From NCBI GenBank assembly GCA_018371275.1, contig JAHALF010000003.1, forward strand, positions 105,031 through 169,030: 64,000 bases of DNA, written 5' to 3'. The position numbers were made by a program, and so were the translations under genes. Position 1 is the stretch's first letter; the number at the start of each line of letters is the position of its first letter. Shown here piece after piece: positions 43,882-53,411 of the stretch. This DNA comes from Clostridiales bacterium (GTDB taxonomy: Bacteria; Bacillota; Clostridia; Lachnospirales; CAG-274). The notes beneath the pieces are model-generated. The model was not told where the DNA came from. It did no database searches and saw only the letters and a list, made by a program, of their open reading frames with translations.

Positions 43882-45537
43882 ATGAGTAATTTTAAAAAAA
43901 GTGTAGTTTATCAAATATACCCTAAATCTTTTAATGATTCTAATGGAGATGGTATAGGAGATTTGCAAGGAGTTATACAAAAACTTGACTATTTAAAAGA
44001 GTTAGGTGTAGACTATATTTGGCTAACACCATTTTATAAGTCACCTCAAAAAGATAATGGTTATGATATATCAGACTATTATAATATAGATGAAATATTT
44101 GGTACTATGGAAGATTTTGAAAGTCTTGTAAAGGAAGCTAAAAATAGAAACATAAATATAATGCTTGATATGGTATTTAACCATACATCGACAGAGCATA
44201 AGTGGTTTAAAAGTGCTATAAATGGTGATGAAAAATATAAAAATTTTTATATTTTTAAAAAGGGCAAAGGCGATGAACCACCTACAAATTGGCTTTCTAA
44301 ATTTGGTGGTAATGCTTGGGAATATGTAGAAAAATTTGATGAATACTATTTACATTTATTTGATGTTACTCAGGGAGATTTAAACTGGGATAATAAAGAA
44401 GTTAGAGAAGAAATATTTAGAGTTGCTAATTTTTGGTTACAAAAAGGTGTAAAAGGTTTTAGATTAGATGTTATAAATTTAATATCTAAACCAGAAATAT
44501 TTGAAGATGATAATGTAGGAGATGGTAGAAAGTTTTATACAGATGGTATTAATATCCACAAATATTTAAAAGAGCTTAATGAAAATACTTTTGGGAAATA
44601 TGATAATATAGTAACTGTGGGAGAAATGTCTTCAACATCTATTGAAAATTGTATTAAATACTCTAATCCAGATGAAAAAGAATTATCAATGGTATTTAAT
44701 TTTCATCATTTAAAGGTTGATTATAAAGATGGTGATAAGTGGACTTTAATGGACTTTGATTTTATGATGCTAAAAAAAATATTTAAAGAATGGCAAGAAG
44801 GCATAGAAAAAGGTAACGGGTGGAGCGCTACTTTTATGTGTAACCACGATCAGCCAAGGGCATTATCAAGATTTGGTAATGATAAGGAATATCAAAAAGA
44901 AAGTGCTAAAATGTTAGCTACAACTATTCATATGATGAGGGGCACACCTTATATTTATCAAGGAGAAGAAATAGGTATGACTAATCCTTATTTTGATAGT
45001 ATAGATAAATATAGAGATGTAGAAAGTATAAACTATTATAATATATTAAAAGAGCAAGGTATAGACGAAGAAACTATATTAAATATATTAAAATGTAAAT
45101 CAAGAGATAACTCTAGAACGCCTATACAATGGAGTGATGAAGAAAATGCTGGGTTTACAAAAGGAACGCCTTGGATGCCTATATCAAATAATTACAAAGA
45201 AATAAATGCACAAAATTGTTTAAATGATAAATTTTCTATATTTTATCACTATAAAAAATTAATACAGCTAAGGAAAGAATATGATATTATATCAAATGGA
45301 ACATTTAAAATGATTTTAGAGGATAATAATAAAATATTTGCTTATATTAGAGAGTATAAAAATGAAAAACTATTAGTTATAAACAATTTTTATGGAGAAA
45401 ATGTTAATATAACTTTAAATAAAGAATTAATAAGAGAAAATAAGATATTAATATCTAATTATAAAGAACAAAATATTTTAAAAGAAAATATGGAAATAAA
45501 GCCATATGAATCTATAGTATATCTTATTAAGAATTAA
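43882..45537 (+). CDS. treC: Alpha,alpha-phosphotrehalase
   Basis: 551-aa GH13 enzyme. Catalytic residues are Asp196 in GFRLDVIN, Glu248 in VGEMSS and Asp323 in CNHDQPR. YPKSFNDSNGDGIGDLQGV is the Ca-loop and subfamily block. It splits trehalose-6-phosphate into glucose and glucose-6-phosphate. The TreA/TreC assignment rests on length, the DVTQGDLNWDN block and its place between the EIIBC and TreR; an oligo-1,6-glucosidase would look similar but fits the operon less well. RBS GAGGAG. Confidence 0.9.
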   Translation: MSNFKKSVVYQIYPKSFNDSNGDGIGDLQGVIQKLDYLKELGVDYIWLTPFYKSPQKDNGYDISDYYNIDEIFGTMEDFESLVKEAKNRNINIMLDMVFNHTSTEHKWFKSAINGDEKYKNFYIFKKGKGDEPPTNWLSKFGGNAWEYVEKFDEYYLHLFDVTQGDLNWDNKEVREEIFRVANFWLQKGVKGFRLDVINLISKPEIFEDDNVGDGRKFYTDGINIHKYLKELNENTFGKYDNIVTVGEMSSTSIENCIKYSNPDEKELSMVFNFHHLKVDYKDGDKWTLMDFDFMMLKKIFKEWQEGIEKGNGWSATFMCNHDQPRALSRFGNDKEYQKESAKMLATTIHMMRGTPYIYQGEEIGMTNPYFDSIDKYRDVESINYYNILKEQGIDEETILNILKCKSRDNSRTPIQWSDEENAGFTKGTPWMPISNNYKEINAQNCLNDKFSIFYHYKKLIQLRKEYDIISNGTFKMILEDNNKIFAYIREYKNEKLLVINNFYGENVNITLNKELIRENKILISNYKEQNILKENMEIKPYESIVYLIKN

Positions 45538-45596
45538 TAACTTTTTAGTATTCTAATTAACATTAAAATATGATAAAATATTTATTGGGTGATTTT

Positions 45597-46313
45597 ATGA
45601 ATAATAAATATTTAACTATATATAACGATTTGGCAGAGAAAATAAAAACTGGATATTATAAAGCAGATGATTTGTTACCTTCAGAAAGTAATCTTATGAA
45701 AGATTATAATGCCTCAAGAGATACTATTAGAAAATCTTTAAATATTTTAACACAAGAAGGATATATTCAAAAATCTAAGGGAAAAGGTTCATTTGTTTTA
45801 GATATAAATAGATTTGCTTTCCCAGTATCAGGAGTAGTTAGTTTTAAAGAAATTGGTAAACAATTAGGAAAGAAATTCAGTACAGAAGTAAAAATATTAC
45901 AATGTATATTACCAGATAAAACTATTTGTAATTATTTAAATATTAATAAAAATCAAAAAGTTTGGGAAATATTTAGAACAAGAAAAATAGATAGAGAAAA
46001 TATTATACTAGATAAAGATTATATTTTACAAAAGTTTGTAAATAATTTAACTTTTGATATTTGTAAAAATTCTATATATGAATATATAGAGGATATTCTT
46101 AATTTAAAAATAGCCTATGCAAAAAAACAAATAACTGTTGAAAAGTCTACAGAGGAGGATAAAAAATATTTAGATTTAGATGGATACAATATGGTTGTTG
46201 TTGTTAGAAGCTGCACTTATTTAGAAGATACAAGTCTTTTTCAATATACAGAGTCTAGACATAGGCCAGATAAATTTGTTTTTGTAGATTTTGCTAGAAG
46301 AAATAAATTATAA
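45597..46313 (+). CDS. treR: Trehalose operon repressor TreR (GntR family)
   Basis: 238 aa. N-terminal GntR winged helix (about 1-70: LPSESNLMKDYNASRDTIRKSLNIL, GYIQKSKGKGSFV) and C-terminal UTRA sensor (about 80-235, ending SRHRPDKFVFVDFARR). TreR senses trehalose-6-phosphate in Bacillus. An upstream start at 45570 is rejected in favour of the ATG at 45597 with GGGTGAT before it. Last gene of the tre operon, so the repressor regulates itself. Confidence 0.92.
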   Translation: MNNKYLTIYNDLAEKIKTGYYKADDLLPSESNLMKDYNASRDTIRKSLNILTQEGYIQKSKGKGSFVLDINRFAFPVSGVVSFKEIGKQLGKKFSTEVKILQCILPDKTICNYLNINKNQKVWEIFRTRKIDRENIILDKDYILQKFVNNLTFDICKNSIYEYIEDILNLKIAYAKKQITVEKSTEEDKKYLDLDGYNMVVVVRSCTYLEDTSLFQYTESRHRPDKFVFVDFARRNKL

Positions 46314-46316
46314 ATT

Positions 46317-46345
46317 AATGGTGTAGATATAATCTACACCATTTT
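46317..46345 (+). terminator. Terminator of the tre operon
   Basis: A 12-bp stem AATGGTGTAGAT / ATCTACACCATT with a 3-nt loop, followed by Ts. Confidence 0.85.
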
Positions 46346-46481
46346 AAATTAAAGGTTATTTATATATTTAATATCTTTTTAATATTATTTTATTTATAAA
46401 TTTATATTTTAATATTTATGAATAAAATATAAGTTTTAGTAAAATATAAATTTATAGGTAAATTTTATGGGAGGTTATTAT

Positions 46482-47669
46482 ATGAATAAAAAAATATTAA
46501 TCTTTTTAATGTTATCAATATTTATTTTTAGCAGTAGTTTTACAATTTTTGCAAATGAACAACAGGCAGAACAACAGACAGAAAATTTAGATGTATTAGC
46601 AAAGTCAGCAATACTTATAGAGGCTACAACTGGTAAAGTGTTATATGAGAAAAATCCAGATGAAAAGCTTCCACCTGCTAGTGTTACAAAAGTAATGACG
46701 CTATATTTAATATATGAGGCTATTGATAGTGGTAAAATAAAATGGGAAGATACCGTAACAGTTAGTGAATATGCAGCTAGCATGGGAGGTTCTCAAATAT
46801 TTTTAGAGCCTATGGAAAAACAAGATGTAAAAACACTTACAAAGTCTATAGCTATAGCATCTGCTAATGATGCAGCTGTAGCAATGGCAGAGCATATAGC
46901 AGGTTCTGAACAAGAGTTTGTAAAACTTATGAACGAAAAAGCAAAAGAACTTGGTATGGAAAATACTAATTTTGAAAATGCTTGTGGGTTAGATACAGAT
47001 ACAGTAAACCACTATATGAGCGCTAGAGATATAGCTATAATAAGTAGAGAACTTATGACAAAATATCCAGATGTAAAAGAATTTACAACAAAATGGCAAG
47101 ATACTATTACACATAAAACTAGAAAAGGAGAAACAGAATTTGGGCTTACAAACACAAATAAGTTGTTAAAAATGTATGATGGTGCAACAGGACTTAAAAC
47201 GGGTTCTACAAAAAAAGCTTTATATTGTTTATCTGGAAGTGCAGAAAGAAATGGACTTTCTATTATAGCTGTTGTTATGGCATCACCAGACCCTAAAGTA
47301 AGATTTCAAGAAGTAGCTAAAATGTTTGATTATGGTTTTGCTAATTATCAAGTTGTACAATGTGATGAACAAGGTAAAAATATGGGGTATACAAATGTTT
47401 ATAAGGGAGAAAAGCCTACTGTAAATGGTATTATAGAAAAACCAGCAAGTTTTGTTATTAAAAAAGGTGCATCTACCGATATACAAAAAGATATACAAAT
47501 GATAGAGGGTGTAAAAGCTCCTGTTATTAAGGGAACAAAAATAGGAGAGGCTATTTACACTTATGAAGGAAATGAAATTGGTAGGATAGATATTTTGGCA
47601 GAAGAAGATATTAAAAAAGCATCTTTAAATGATATGTTAAAAAGATTAATAATTGATTGGGTGGTATAA
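46482..47669 (+). CDS. dacF: D-alanyl-D-alanine carboxypeptidase (PBP5/DacF-type)
   Basis: 395 aa, secreted. Signal peptide to about FTIFA. Catalytic serine Ser67 in ASVTKV (SxxK, Lys70), SxN at Ser127-Ala-Asn129, KTG at 239-241. The C-terminal part is the PBP5_C-type domain, ending in an amphipathic helix (NDMLKRLIIDWVV) that probably anchors it to the membrane. It removes terminal D-Ala from peptidoglycan stems. An in-frame ATG at 46467 is rejected because GGGAGG precedes the ATG at 46482. The exact DacF/DacA name is tentative. Confidence 0.92.
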   Translation: MNKKILIFLMLSIFIFSSSFTIFANEQQAEQQTENLDVLAKSAILIEATTGKVLYEKNPDEKLPPASVTKVMTLYLIYEAIDSGKIKWEDTVTVSEYAASMGGSQIFLEPMEKQDVKTLTKSIAIASANDAAVAMAEHIAGSEQEFVKLMNEKAKELGMENTNFENACGLDTDTVNHYMSARDIAIISRELMTKYPDVKEFTTKWQDTITHKTRKGETEFGLTNTNKLLKMYDGATGLKTGSTKKALYCLSGSAERNGLSIIAVVMASPDPKVRFQEVAKMFDYGFANYQVVQCDEQGKNMGYTNVYKGEKPTVNGIIEKPASFVIKKGASTDIQKDIQMIEGVKAPVIKGTKIGEAIYTYEGNEIGRIDILAEEDIKKASLNDMLKRLIIDWVV

Positions 47670-47681
47670 TATAATATTATA

Positions 47682-47722
47682 AAAGTAAGTATAAACTTAT
47701 TAATAAGTTTATACTTACTTTT
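47682..47722 (+). terminator. Terminator after the carboxypeptidase gene
   Basis: A long inverted repeat (AAAAGTAAGTATAAACTTAT and its complement) ending in Ts. Confidence 0.85.
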
Positions 47723-47795
47723 AATTTATATATAACTATGTTATAATTATATATAAATTTAATATAGTAATATAAGATATATAAAGGTGTTATTT

Positions 47796-48638
47796 ATGAG
47801 TAAAAGTTTAAAAGTTGTAAATTTTATAAGAGTTTTAATAAAAAAGACATTGGAAAATGAGCTTATGTTAATGTCTAATGCTTTAACATATAAGCTACTT
47901 ATAGCAATATTTCCTTTTATAATATTTCTTATGACACTTCTTGGATTTTCTAACCTTAATGTAGAAGATTATATTATAGAGGCTAGTAAAACACTTCCAG
48001 AGCCTATTGAAAATATATTAATAGTATTTGTAAAAGAGGTTGTACATACAAAAAGCGTTAGCTTATTATCTACTAGCTTTTTGGTAACTATATATAGTGC
48101 ATCTACGGGGTTTAACTCTATTATACAAGGTCTAAATAGGGCATATGGACAAGAAGATACTAGAAATTTTATTTTAAAAAGAGGGACGAGCGTGATGCTT
48201 GTGTTTATATTTGCTATATTAGTAAACTGCTCTTTATTATTTTTTATATTTAGTGATTATATAGGTAAACTAATAATAAAATATACACCTTTAGAGTTTA
48301 TACCATATTTTTTAGATAGTATATTTTTATATATATTTATAGGACTTGTTTTATTAGTTATGGTTTTAGTTATATATAAAATATCTATATCAAGAAAAGT
48401 TACTTTAAAAAGTATATTACCAGGAGCTATAATATCTGTTTTTAGTTGGCTTATATTATCTAAAGGATTTAATATATATATAAATAATTTTTCTAAGTAT
48501 TCTAAAATATATGGAAGTATAGGAAGTATATTTGTGCTTGTTATATGGTTAAATATGATTTCTTTAGTGTTATTATTAGGCGGACAAATTAATGCCATTT
48601 TAGAAAAATATAGTATGTTTAAAGTAGATAAATGTTGA
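47796..48638 (+). CDS. YihY/BrkB family membrane protein
   Basis: 280 aa with six membrane helices. The family patterns NALTYKLLIAIFPFIIFLMTLLGF at the start, STGFNSIIQGLNRAYGQED in the middle and YGSIGSIFVLVIWLNMISLVLLLGGQINAILE at the end are well conserved. Once called ribonuclease BN, the family is now of unknown function. An upstream GTG is rejected; the ATG at 47796 has AAAGGTG upstream. Confidence 0.9.
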   Translation: MSKSLKVVNFIRVLIKKTLENELMLMSNALTYKLLIAIFPFIIFLMTLLGFSNLNVEDYIIEASKTLPEPIENILIVFVKEVVHTKSVSLLSTSFLVTIYSASTGFNSIIQGLNRAYGQEDTRNFILKRGTSVMLVFIFAILVNCSLLFFIFSDYIGKLIIKYTPLEFIPYFLDSIFLYIFIGLVLLVMVLVIYKISISRKVTLKSILPGAIISVFSWLILSKGFNIYINNFSKYSKIYGSIGSIFVLVIWLNMISLVLLLGGQINAILEKYSMFKVDKC

Positions 48639-48797
48639 AAAGACAAATAAAATGTGTTAAAATAAAAAAACATATTAATAAAGGTTTAAAAGTAATATAT
48701 TTTGAAAAAATTTTGTTTTTTATAATATTTGATAAAATATATATAAACTAGTAAAATATTATTAGGACTAATAAATAATATTTTATGAGGGGATATT

Positions 48798-49109
48798 ATG
48801 ATAAACTTTGATAATCAGCTGGATATTACAAAAAATATTAAAATGATAGAAATATTAAAAGGGCAAATATTAGCAGGTGTATCGGATTTACACAATAGTT
48901 TTATACAACCAGATAGCACAGAGGCAGAAAAAATAGAAATATTTGCAGATTTAACTATATTAATATATATACTTGCTAAAAAAATTGGTATAAGCCCAGA
49001 AACATTACTTTTAAAAATAAATAAAAAGTTAAAAATAGGTGTTTTAGATGAAACAGATATTTTTAATGAAGATGTTAAGGAGCTTTTAAGATATTTTAAT
49101 AAACTATAA
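48798..49109 (+). CDS. MazG-like family protein
   Basis: 103 aa, all-helical prediction. The block FADLTILIYILAKKIGISPE followed by LLLKINKKLKIG resembles the short MazG-like family (related to NTP pyrophosphohydrolases) common in Clostridia near gdpP and rplI. The full EExxE/ExxD metal motif is not evident, so catalysis is uncertain. RBS GAGGGG; it leads the gdpP-rplI-dnaB cluster. Confidence 0.65.
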   Translation: MINFDNQLDITKNIKMIEILKGQILAGVSDLHNSFIQPDSTEAEKIEIFADLTILIYILAKKIGISPETLLLKINKKLKIGVLDETDIFNEDVKELLRYFNKL

Positions 49110-49167
49110 TATTGAAAATTATTTTTCTTAATCTTTTTGCTAAAGATTTTATTAGAGAGGATTTATT

Positions 49168-50868
49168 ATGAAAAATTTTGATAATATACCTTTTAGTGCT
49201 TTAAAGATAGCACCAGATGGAATATTTGTTTCTTATAATGCTGTTTTCGAAAAAAATATTTTACCTTATTTAGAAGAAAAAACTAATATTAAAGACATAA
49301 TAGAAGATTTTGCTTTTAATAAGGAAGAACAACAAGTAATTATTAATCAAAAGGGGTATAATATATTTGTAAGAAAAAATGAGCAAAATTATGACTTATT
49401 TTTTAGCGAAATAAAAATGCTTGATAAATATAAAACAACAGTAGGATTACTTGTTATAGATAACTATGATGAAGTTTTAGACAGTTTGGAAGAGTTTAGA
49501 CATCCTCTTATACTAGCTATTGTAGATAGAAAAATAAAAAAAATGGCTAGGGATTTAGGAGGAGTTGTTAAAAATTTTGAAAAAGATAAATATATACTTA
49601 TTTTATCTCAAGAGAGTTTAGATGAACTTAAAAAAAATAAATTTGATATATTAGACAATATTAGAGAAATAGATATGGGTAATACTATACCTGTTACATT
49701 ATCAATAGGTATAGGAAAAAACGGGGAAAATTTAGATGAAAATATGGAGTTTGCTAGAGTGTCTTTAGACCTTGCTCTTAGCCGTGGTGGAGATCAAGTT
49801 ATTATAAAAGATGGCGAAAATTATCAGTTTTTTGGTGGACACACTAAAGAAGGTAATAGAAACTCTAGAGTTAGAGCAAGGGTTAAGGCATATGCTCTAA
49901 CAGAGCTTATAGAAGATGCATCAAATGTTATTATTATGGGGCATAGGCATACAGATTTAGACTGTATGGGGGCAGGTATTGGAGTATATTCTATTGTTTC
50001 GGCATTAGATAAAAATTGTAAAATAGTTTTAAATGATGTAACATCTTCTGTATCATATTTATATGATAGAGTAATAAAAGATGAAAAATATAAAGATGTT
50101 TTTATATCATCAGAAGAGGCTTTAAAGCTTGTTAATAGAAAGACACTTTTAATAATAGTAGATGTATATAAACAAGGACTTTGTGAATGTCCAGAGCTTG
50201 TAGATAAGGTTAAAAAAATAGTAGTTTTTGACCACCATAGAAAAGGGACAGACTATATAGAAAATGCTGTTTTAACATATCACGAGCCATATGCTTCTTC
50301 TACTTGTGAGCTTATAACAGAAATGCTTATGTATATTAATAAAAATATACCTATAAAACAAGTTGAGGCAGACTCTATCCTTGCAGGTATTATTGTAGAT
50401 ACTAAAAATTTTGCATTTAAAACAGGTATTAAGACATTTGAAGCTGCTGCATTTTTAAAGAAAAAAGGTGCAGATACTATTAGGGTTAAAAAACTATTTA
50501 AAAATAGCATAGATTGTTATAATGCTAGAGCAAATGTTGTATCTAATATGAAGTTATATAGAGAAAATATGGCTATAGCTATTTTAGAAGATGAAATAGA
50601 TAACCCTCTTTTAGTTGTGGCACAAGCTTGTGATGAGTTATTAAATATAGATAATATAAATGCTAGTTTTGTACTTTGTAAAATAAATAATAATATATCT
50701 ATTAGTGCCAGAAGCTTTGGAGAGATAAATGTTCAAATTATAATGGAAAAGCTTGGTGGTGGTGGCCATCAAGCTATATCAGCAACACAAATAAAAGATG
50801 TTACAATAGAAGAGGCTGTAAATATGCTTAAAGGTGCAATAGATGAATATTTTAAGGAGGAAGAATAA
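49168..50868 (+). CDS. gdpP: GdpP-type cyclic-di-AMP phosphodiesterase lacking membrane helices
   Basis: 566 aa; canonical GdpP is about 655 aa with two N-terminal membrane helices, which are absent here. The protein opens with a PAS-like domain (about 1-75), then a degenerate GGDEF domain (about 80-210; GGDQVIIKD replaces the active loop). The DHH/DHHA1 catalytic part follows, with GHRHTDLDCMGAG (His259, Asp263, Asp265), VVFDHHRKG and GGGGHQAIS. It should hydrolyse c-di-AMP in the cytoplasm. The start has GAGAGG and there is no room upstream for a longer frame. Followed directly by rplI and dnaB, as in Bacillus. Confidence 0.88.
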   Translation: MKNFDNIPFSALKIAPDGIFVSYNAVFEKNILPYLEEKTNIKDIIEDFAFNKEEQQVIINQKGYNIFVRKNEQNYDLFFSEIKMLDKYKTTVGLLVIDNYDEVLDSLEEFRHPLILAIVDRKIKKMARDLGGVVKNFEKDKYILILSQESLDELKKNKFDILDNIREIDMGNTIPVTLSIGIGKNGENLDENMEFARVSLDLALSRGGDQVIIKDGENYQFFGGHTKEGNRNSRVRARVKAYALTELIEDASNVIIMGHRHTDLDCMGAGIGVYSIVSALDKNCKIVLNDVTSSVSYLYDRVIKDEKYKDVFISSEEALKLVNRKTLLIIVDVYKQGLCECPELVDKVKKIVVFDHHRKGTDYIENAVLTYHEPYASSTCELITEMLMYINKNIPIKQVEADSILAGIIVDTKNFAFKTGIKTFEAAAFLKKKGADTIRVKKLFKNSIDCYNARANVVSNMKLYRENMAIAILEDEIDNPLLVVAQACDELLNIDNINASFVLCKINNNISISARSFGEINVQIIMEKLGGGGHQAISATQIKDVTIEEAVNMLKGAIDEYFKEEE

Positions 50869-51318
50869 ATGAAAGTTATATTACTTGAAGATGTAAAAGG
50901 TGTAGGTAAAAAAGACCAAATAATAGATGCTAATGATGGATATGCTAAAAACTTTTTATTACCAAAAAAATTAGCTGTATTAGCAGATAAAAATAACCTT
51001 ACTAAAATGGATAACATTAAAAAAATAGAAGATGCTAAAAAGCAAGAAGAATATGATAACGCAGTAGCTCTTGGTAAAGAAATAGAGTCTAAAACATTAA
51101 AAATAAATGTAAAGCTTGGTAGCAATGGAAAGCTTTTTGGGACTGTTACAAATAAGGAAATAGCTAGTGCTTTAAAAGAACAATCAAATATAGAAATAGA
51201 TAAAAAGAAGATTATTTTATCAAGTCCTATAAAAACATTAGGAGAAAAAGAAGTTACTGTTAAATTGCACCCTAAAGTTAGTGTTACATTAAAAATAGCT
51301 ATTAATGAACAAAAATAG
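50869..51318 (+). CDS. rplI: 50S ribosomal protein L9
   Basis: 149 aa. The N-terminal RNA-binding domain with VILLEDVKGVGKKDQIIDANDGYAKNFLLP is diagnostic; a long central helix and C-terminal domain (KLGSNGKLFGTVTNKEIA) follow. The ATG starts immediately after the gdpP stop, with AAGGAGGAAG inside gdpP's end, so translation is coupled. Confidence 0.97.
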   Translation: MKVILLEDVKGVGKKDQIIDANDGYAKNFLLPKKLAVLADKNNLTKMDNIKKIEDAKKQEEYDNAVALGKEIESKTLKINVKLGSNGKLFGTVTNKEIASALKEQSNIEIDKKKIILSSPIKTLGEKEVTVKLHPKVSVTLKIAINEQK

Positions 51319-51326
51319 GTATAAAT

Positions 51327-52679
51327 ATGGCAGAGATAAATCCTAATATAAATCCAGAAATACCACCTAATGATTTTGAGGCAGAACAAGCTGTTCTTAG
51401 TTGTATGATATTTGATATAGATGGTATATCTATTGCCTATGAAATGCTAAAAGCAGAAGATTTTTACCGTCCGGAGCATAAAATATTATTTGAGGCTATG
51501 ATAAGTATGTATTCTAACAGCCAGCAAGTAGATGTTATTACATTAAAAAATAAGCTTGAATCTATGAATATGCTTAATAATGTAGGTGGTTATGAATATA
51601 TAATAGAGCTTTATAATATAGTTTCTACAAGTGCTTTAACAAAACAATATACAGATATAGTGAAAGAAAAGTCTATAAGACGAAAAATTTTAAAGGCATC
51701 TAAAGATATAAATGTTTTGACATTTGATAATACAGAGCCAATAGAGAATATAGTAGAAAAGGCAGAAAAAATAATAGAGAGTATAGGAGATAGTAATAAT
51801 TTAGATGACTTTTCTCCTATTAGTCAAGTTTTAGAAACTTCTATTGAAAATATAGAAAATCTATATAGAAATAAAAGTAAAGTTACAGGGATAGAAACTG
51901 GGTTTGCAGATTTTGATATGAAAACATCAGGACTGCAAAATTCAGATTTTATACTTATAGCTGGAAGACCTTCTATGGGTAAAACAGCTTTTGCAATAAA
52001 TATAGCTCAATATGCAGCTCTTCGCAAAAATGTTACAACAGCTATTTTTAGTTTGGAAATGTCTAAAGAACAGCTTGTAAATCGTATGATTTGTACAGAG
52101 GCTTTAGTAGATGCGCAAAAGCTTAGAACAGGTGATATACAATCAGATGATTGGTATAAAATAGCAGAGGCTGTTAGTTCATTATCAGAGGCACCTATTT
52201 ATATAGATGATAAATCTTCAATAACTATACCAGAGCTTAGAGCAAAATGTAGAAGATTAAAAAAAGATAAAGATTTAGGACTTGTTGTTATAGACTATCT
52301 CCAGCTTATGAATGGTAATACTAGAAATGAAAATAGACAACAAGAAATATCTGCTATATCTCGTGCTTTAAAAGGGCTTGCTAGAGAATTAAATGTACCA
52401 GTTGTTGCATTATCTCAGCTTAGCAGAGCTGTGGAGCAAAGAAAGCCTCCAAAGCCAATGTTATCAGACCTTAGAGAATCTGGAGCAATAGAGCAAGATG
52501 CCGATCTTGTTTGCTTTTTATATAGAGAAGAATATTACAACCCAGAAACAGACAAAAGAGGACAAGCTGAAGTTATTATTGCTAAACAGAGAAATGGCTC
52601 TGTTGGAACAATAAACCTTAGCTGGCTTGGACAATACACAAAATTTGCTAGTTTGGAACGAACATATAATGATTTATAA
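51327..52679 (+). CDS. dnaB: Replicative DNA helicase DnaB
   Basis: 450 aa. N-terminal DnaB domain (about 15-115; PPNDFEAEQAVLSCMI) and C-terminal RecA-like helicase domain (about 185-448) with Walker A GRPSMGKTAFA, Walker B VVIDYLQLM, and LSQLSRAVEQR. It unwinds DNA at the replication fork. No intein is seen. 8 nt after rplI with a weak ribosome site, which suggests coupling to rplI. Confidence 0.97.
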   Translation: MAEINPNINPEIPPNDFEAEQAVLSCMIFDIDGISIAYEMLKAEDFYRPEHKILFEAMISMYSNSQQVDVITLKNKLESMNMLNNVGGYEYIIELYNIVSTSALTKQYTDIVKEKSIRRKILKASKDINVLTFDNTEPIENIVEKAEKIIESIGDSNNLDDFSPISQVLETSIENIENLYRNKSKVTGIETGFADFDMKTSGLQNSDFILIAGRPSMGKTAFAINIAQYAALRKNVTTAIFSLEMSKEQLVNRMICTEALVDAQKLRTGDIQSDDWYKIAEAVSSLSEAPIYIDDKSSITIPELRAKCRRLKKDKDLGLVVIDYLQLMNGNTRNENRQQEISAISRALKGLARELNVPVVALSQLSRAVEQRKPPKPMLSDLRESGAIEQDADLVCFLYREEYYNPETDKRGQAEVIIAKQRNGSVGTINLSWLGQYTKFASLERTYNDL

Positions 52680-52720
52680 AAAATAGCCTTTATCTTATTA
52701 AGACAAAGGCTATTTTTTAT
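52678..52720. terminator. Bidirectional terminator between dnaB and tpx
   Basis: AAAAAATAGCCTTT pairs with AAAGGCTATTTTTT, with partial further pairing in the loop. It has T runs on both strands between convergent genes. Confidence 0.9.
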
Positions 52721-52727
52721 AGATAAA

Positions 52728-53213
52728 TTATTTTAAAGCTTCTAAAGCAGCATCAAAGTTTGGTTCACTTTTAACTTCACTACAATATTCTACATAAATA
52801 ACTTTGTTATTTTCATCTATTATAAAAATAGATCTTGTTAATAATCCAAGTTCATTAATGTATGTTCCATAGTTTTCACCAAAACTTCTATGTTTATAAT
52901 CAGATAAAGTAGTTATTTTATCTGAACCAGTTGCACCACACCATCTTGCTTGTGCAAATGGTAAATCCATAGAGATAACATATATAGAAACATTATCTAA
53001 TTTAGATGCTTCTTCATTAAAACGTTTTGCAGACATATCGCATATAGGTGTATCTAAAGAAGGTACAACTACTAATACGCGTTTACCATTAGTATCTGCT
53101 AAGGAAACATCATTTAAGTCATTATTTGTTAATAAAAAGTCTGGAGCTATATCTCCTACTTTAACTTCTTTACCTTTTAATGTTAAAGGATTACCAGCAA
53201 AAGTTATATTCAT
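52728..53213 (-). CDS. tpx: Thiol peroxidase (Tpx, atypical 2-Cys peroxiredoxin)
   Basis: 161 aa. Peroxidatic Cys58 in LDTPICDMSAKRFNEE and resolving Cys92 in ARWCGATGSDK are the Tpx pair. It reduces H2O2 and alkyl hydroperoxides using thioredoxin. The ATG at 53213 is preferred over an upstream TTG at 53222 because AGGAGA lies 9 nt before it. A single-gene unit, which fits an anaerobe's oxidative-stress response. Confidence 0.96.
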   Translation of the reverse strand: MNITFAGNPLTLKGKEVKVGDIAPDFLLTNNDLNDVSLADTNGKRVLVVVPSLDTPICDMSAKRFNEEASKLDNVSIYVISMDLPFAQARWCGATGSDKITTLSDYKHRSFGENYGTYINELGLLTRSIFIIDENNKVIYVEYCSEVKSEPNFDAALEALK

Positions 53214-53411
53214 AAAAATCAATCTCCTATCTAATATAAATTAATGTATAGTAAAATAATACACTTTAAATTAAAATAAGTCAAGAGTAATTTAAAAAAA
53301 TATTTATTTATTATATCTTTTGTATAATTTATACAAAAATACAGTTATTAAATTTTACACTAAATAAAATTAGGTCATACAATAAAAGTATAACCTATAT
53401 ATAATAAAATA

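Noticed and set aside
50769..51389. 206-codon open frame on the minus strand across the gdpP end and rplI
   Set aside because: It lies opposite well-supported genes, has a Cys/Phe/Ser-rich translation with no recognisable domain, and has no ribosome site. An antisense shadow of AT-rich coding sequence.
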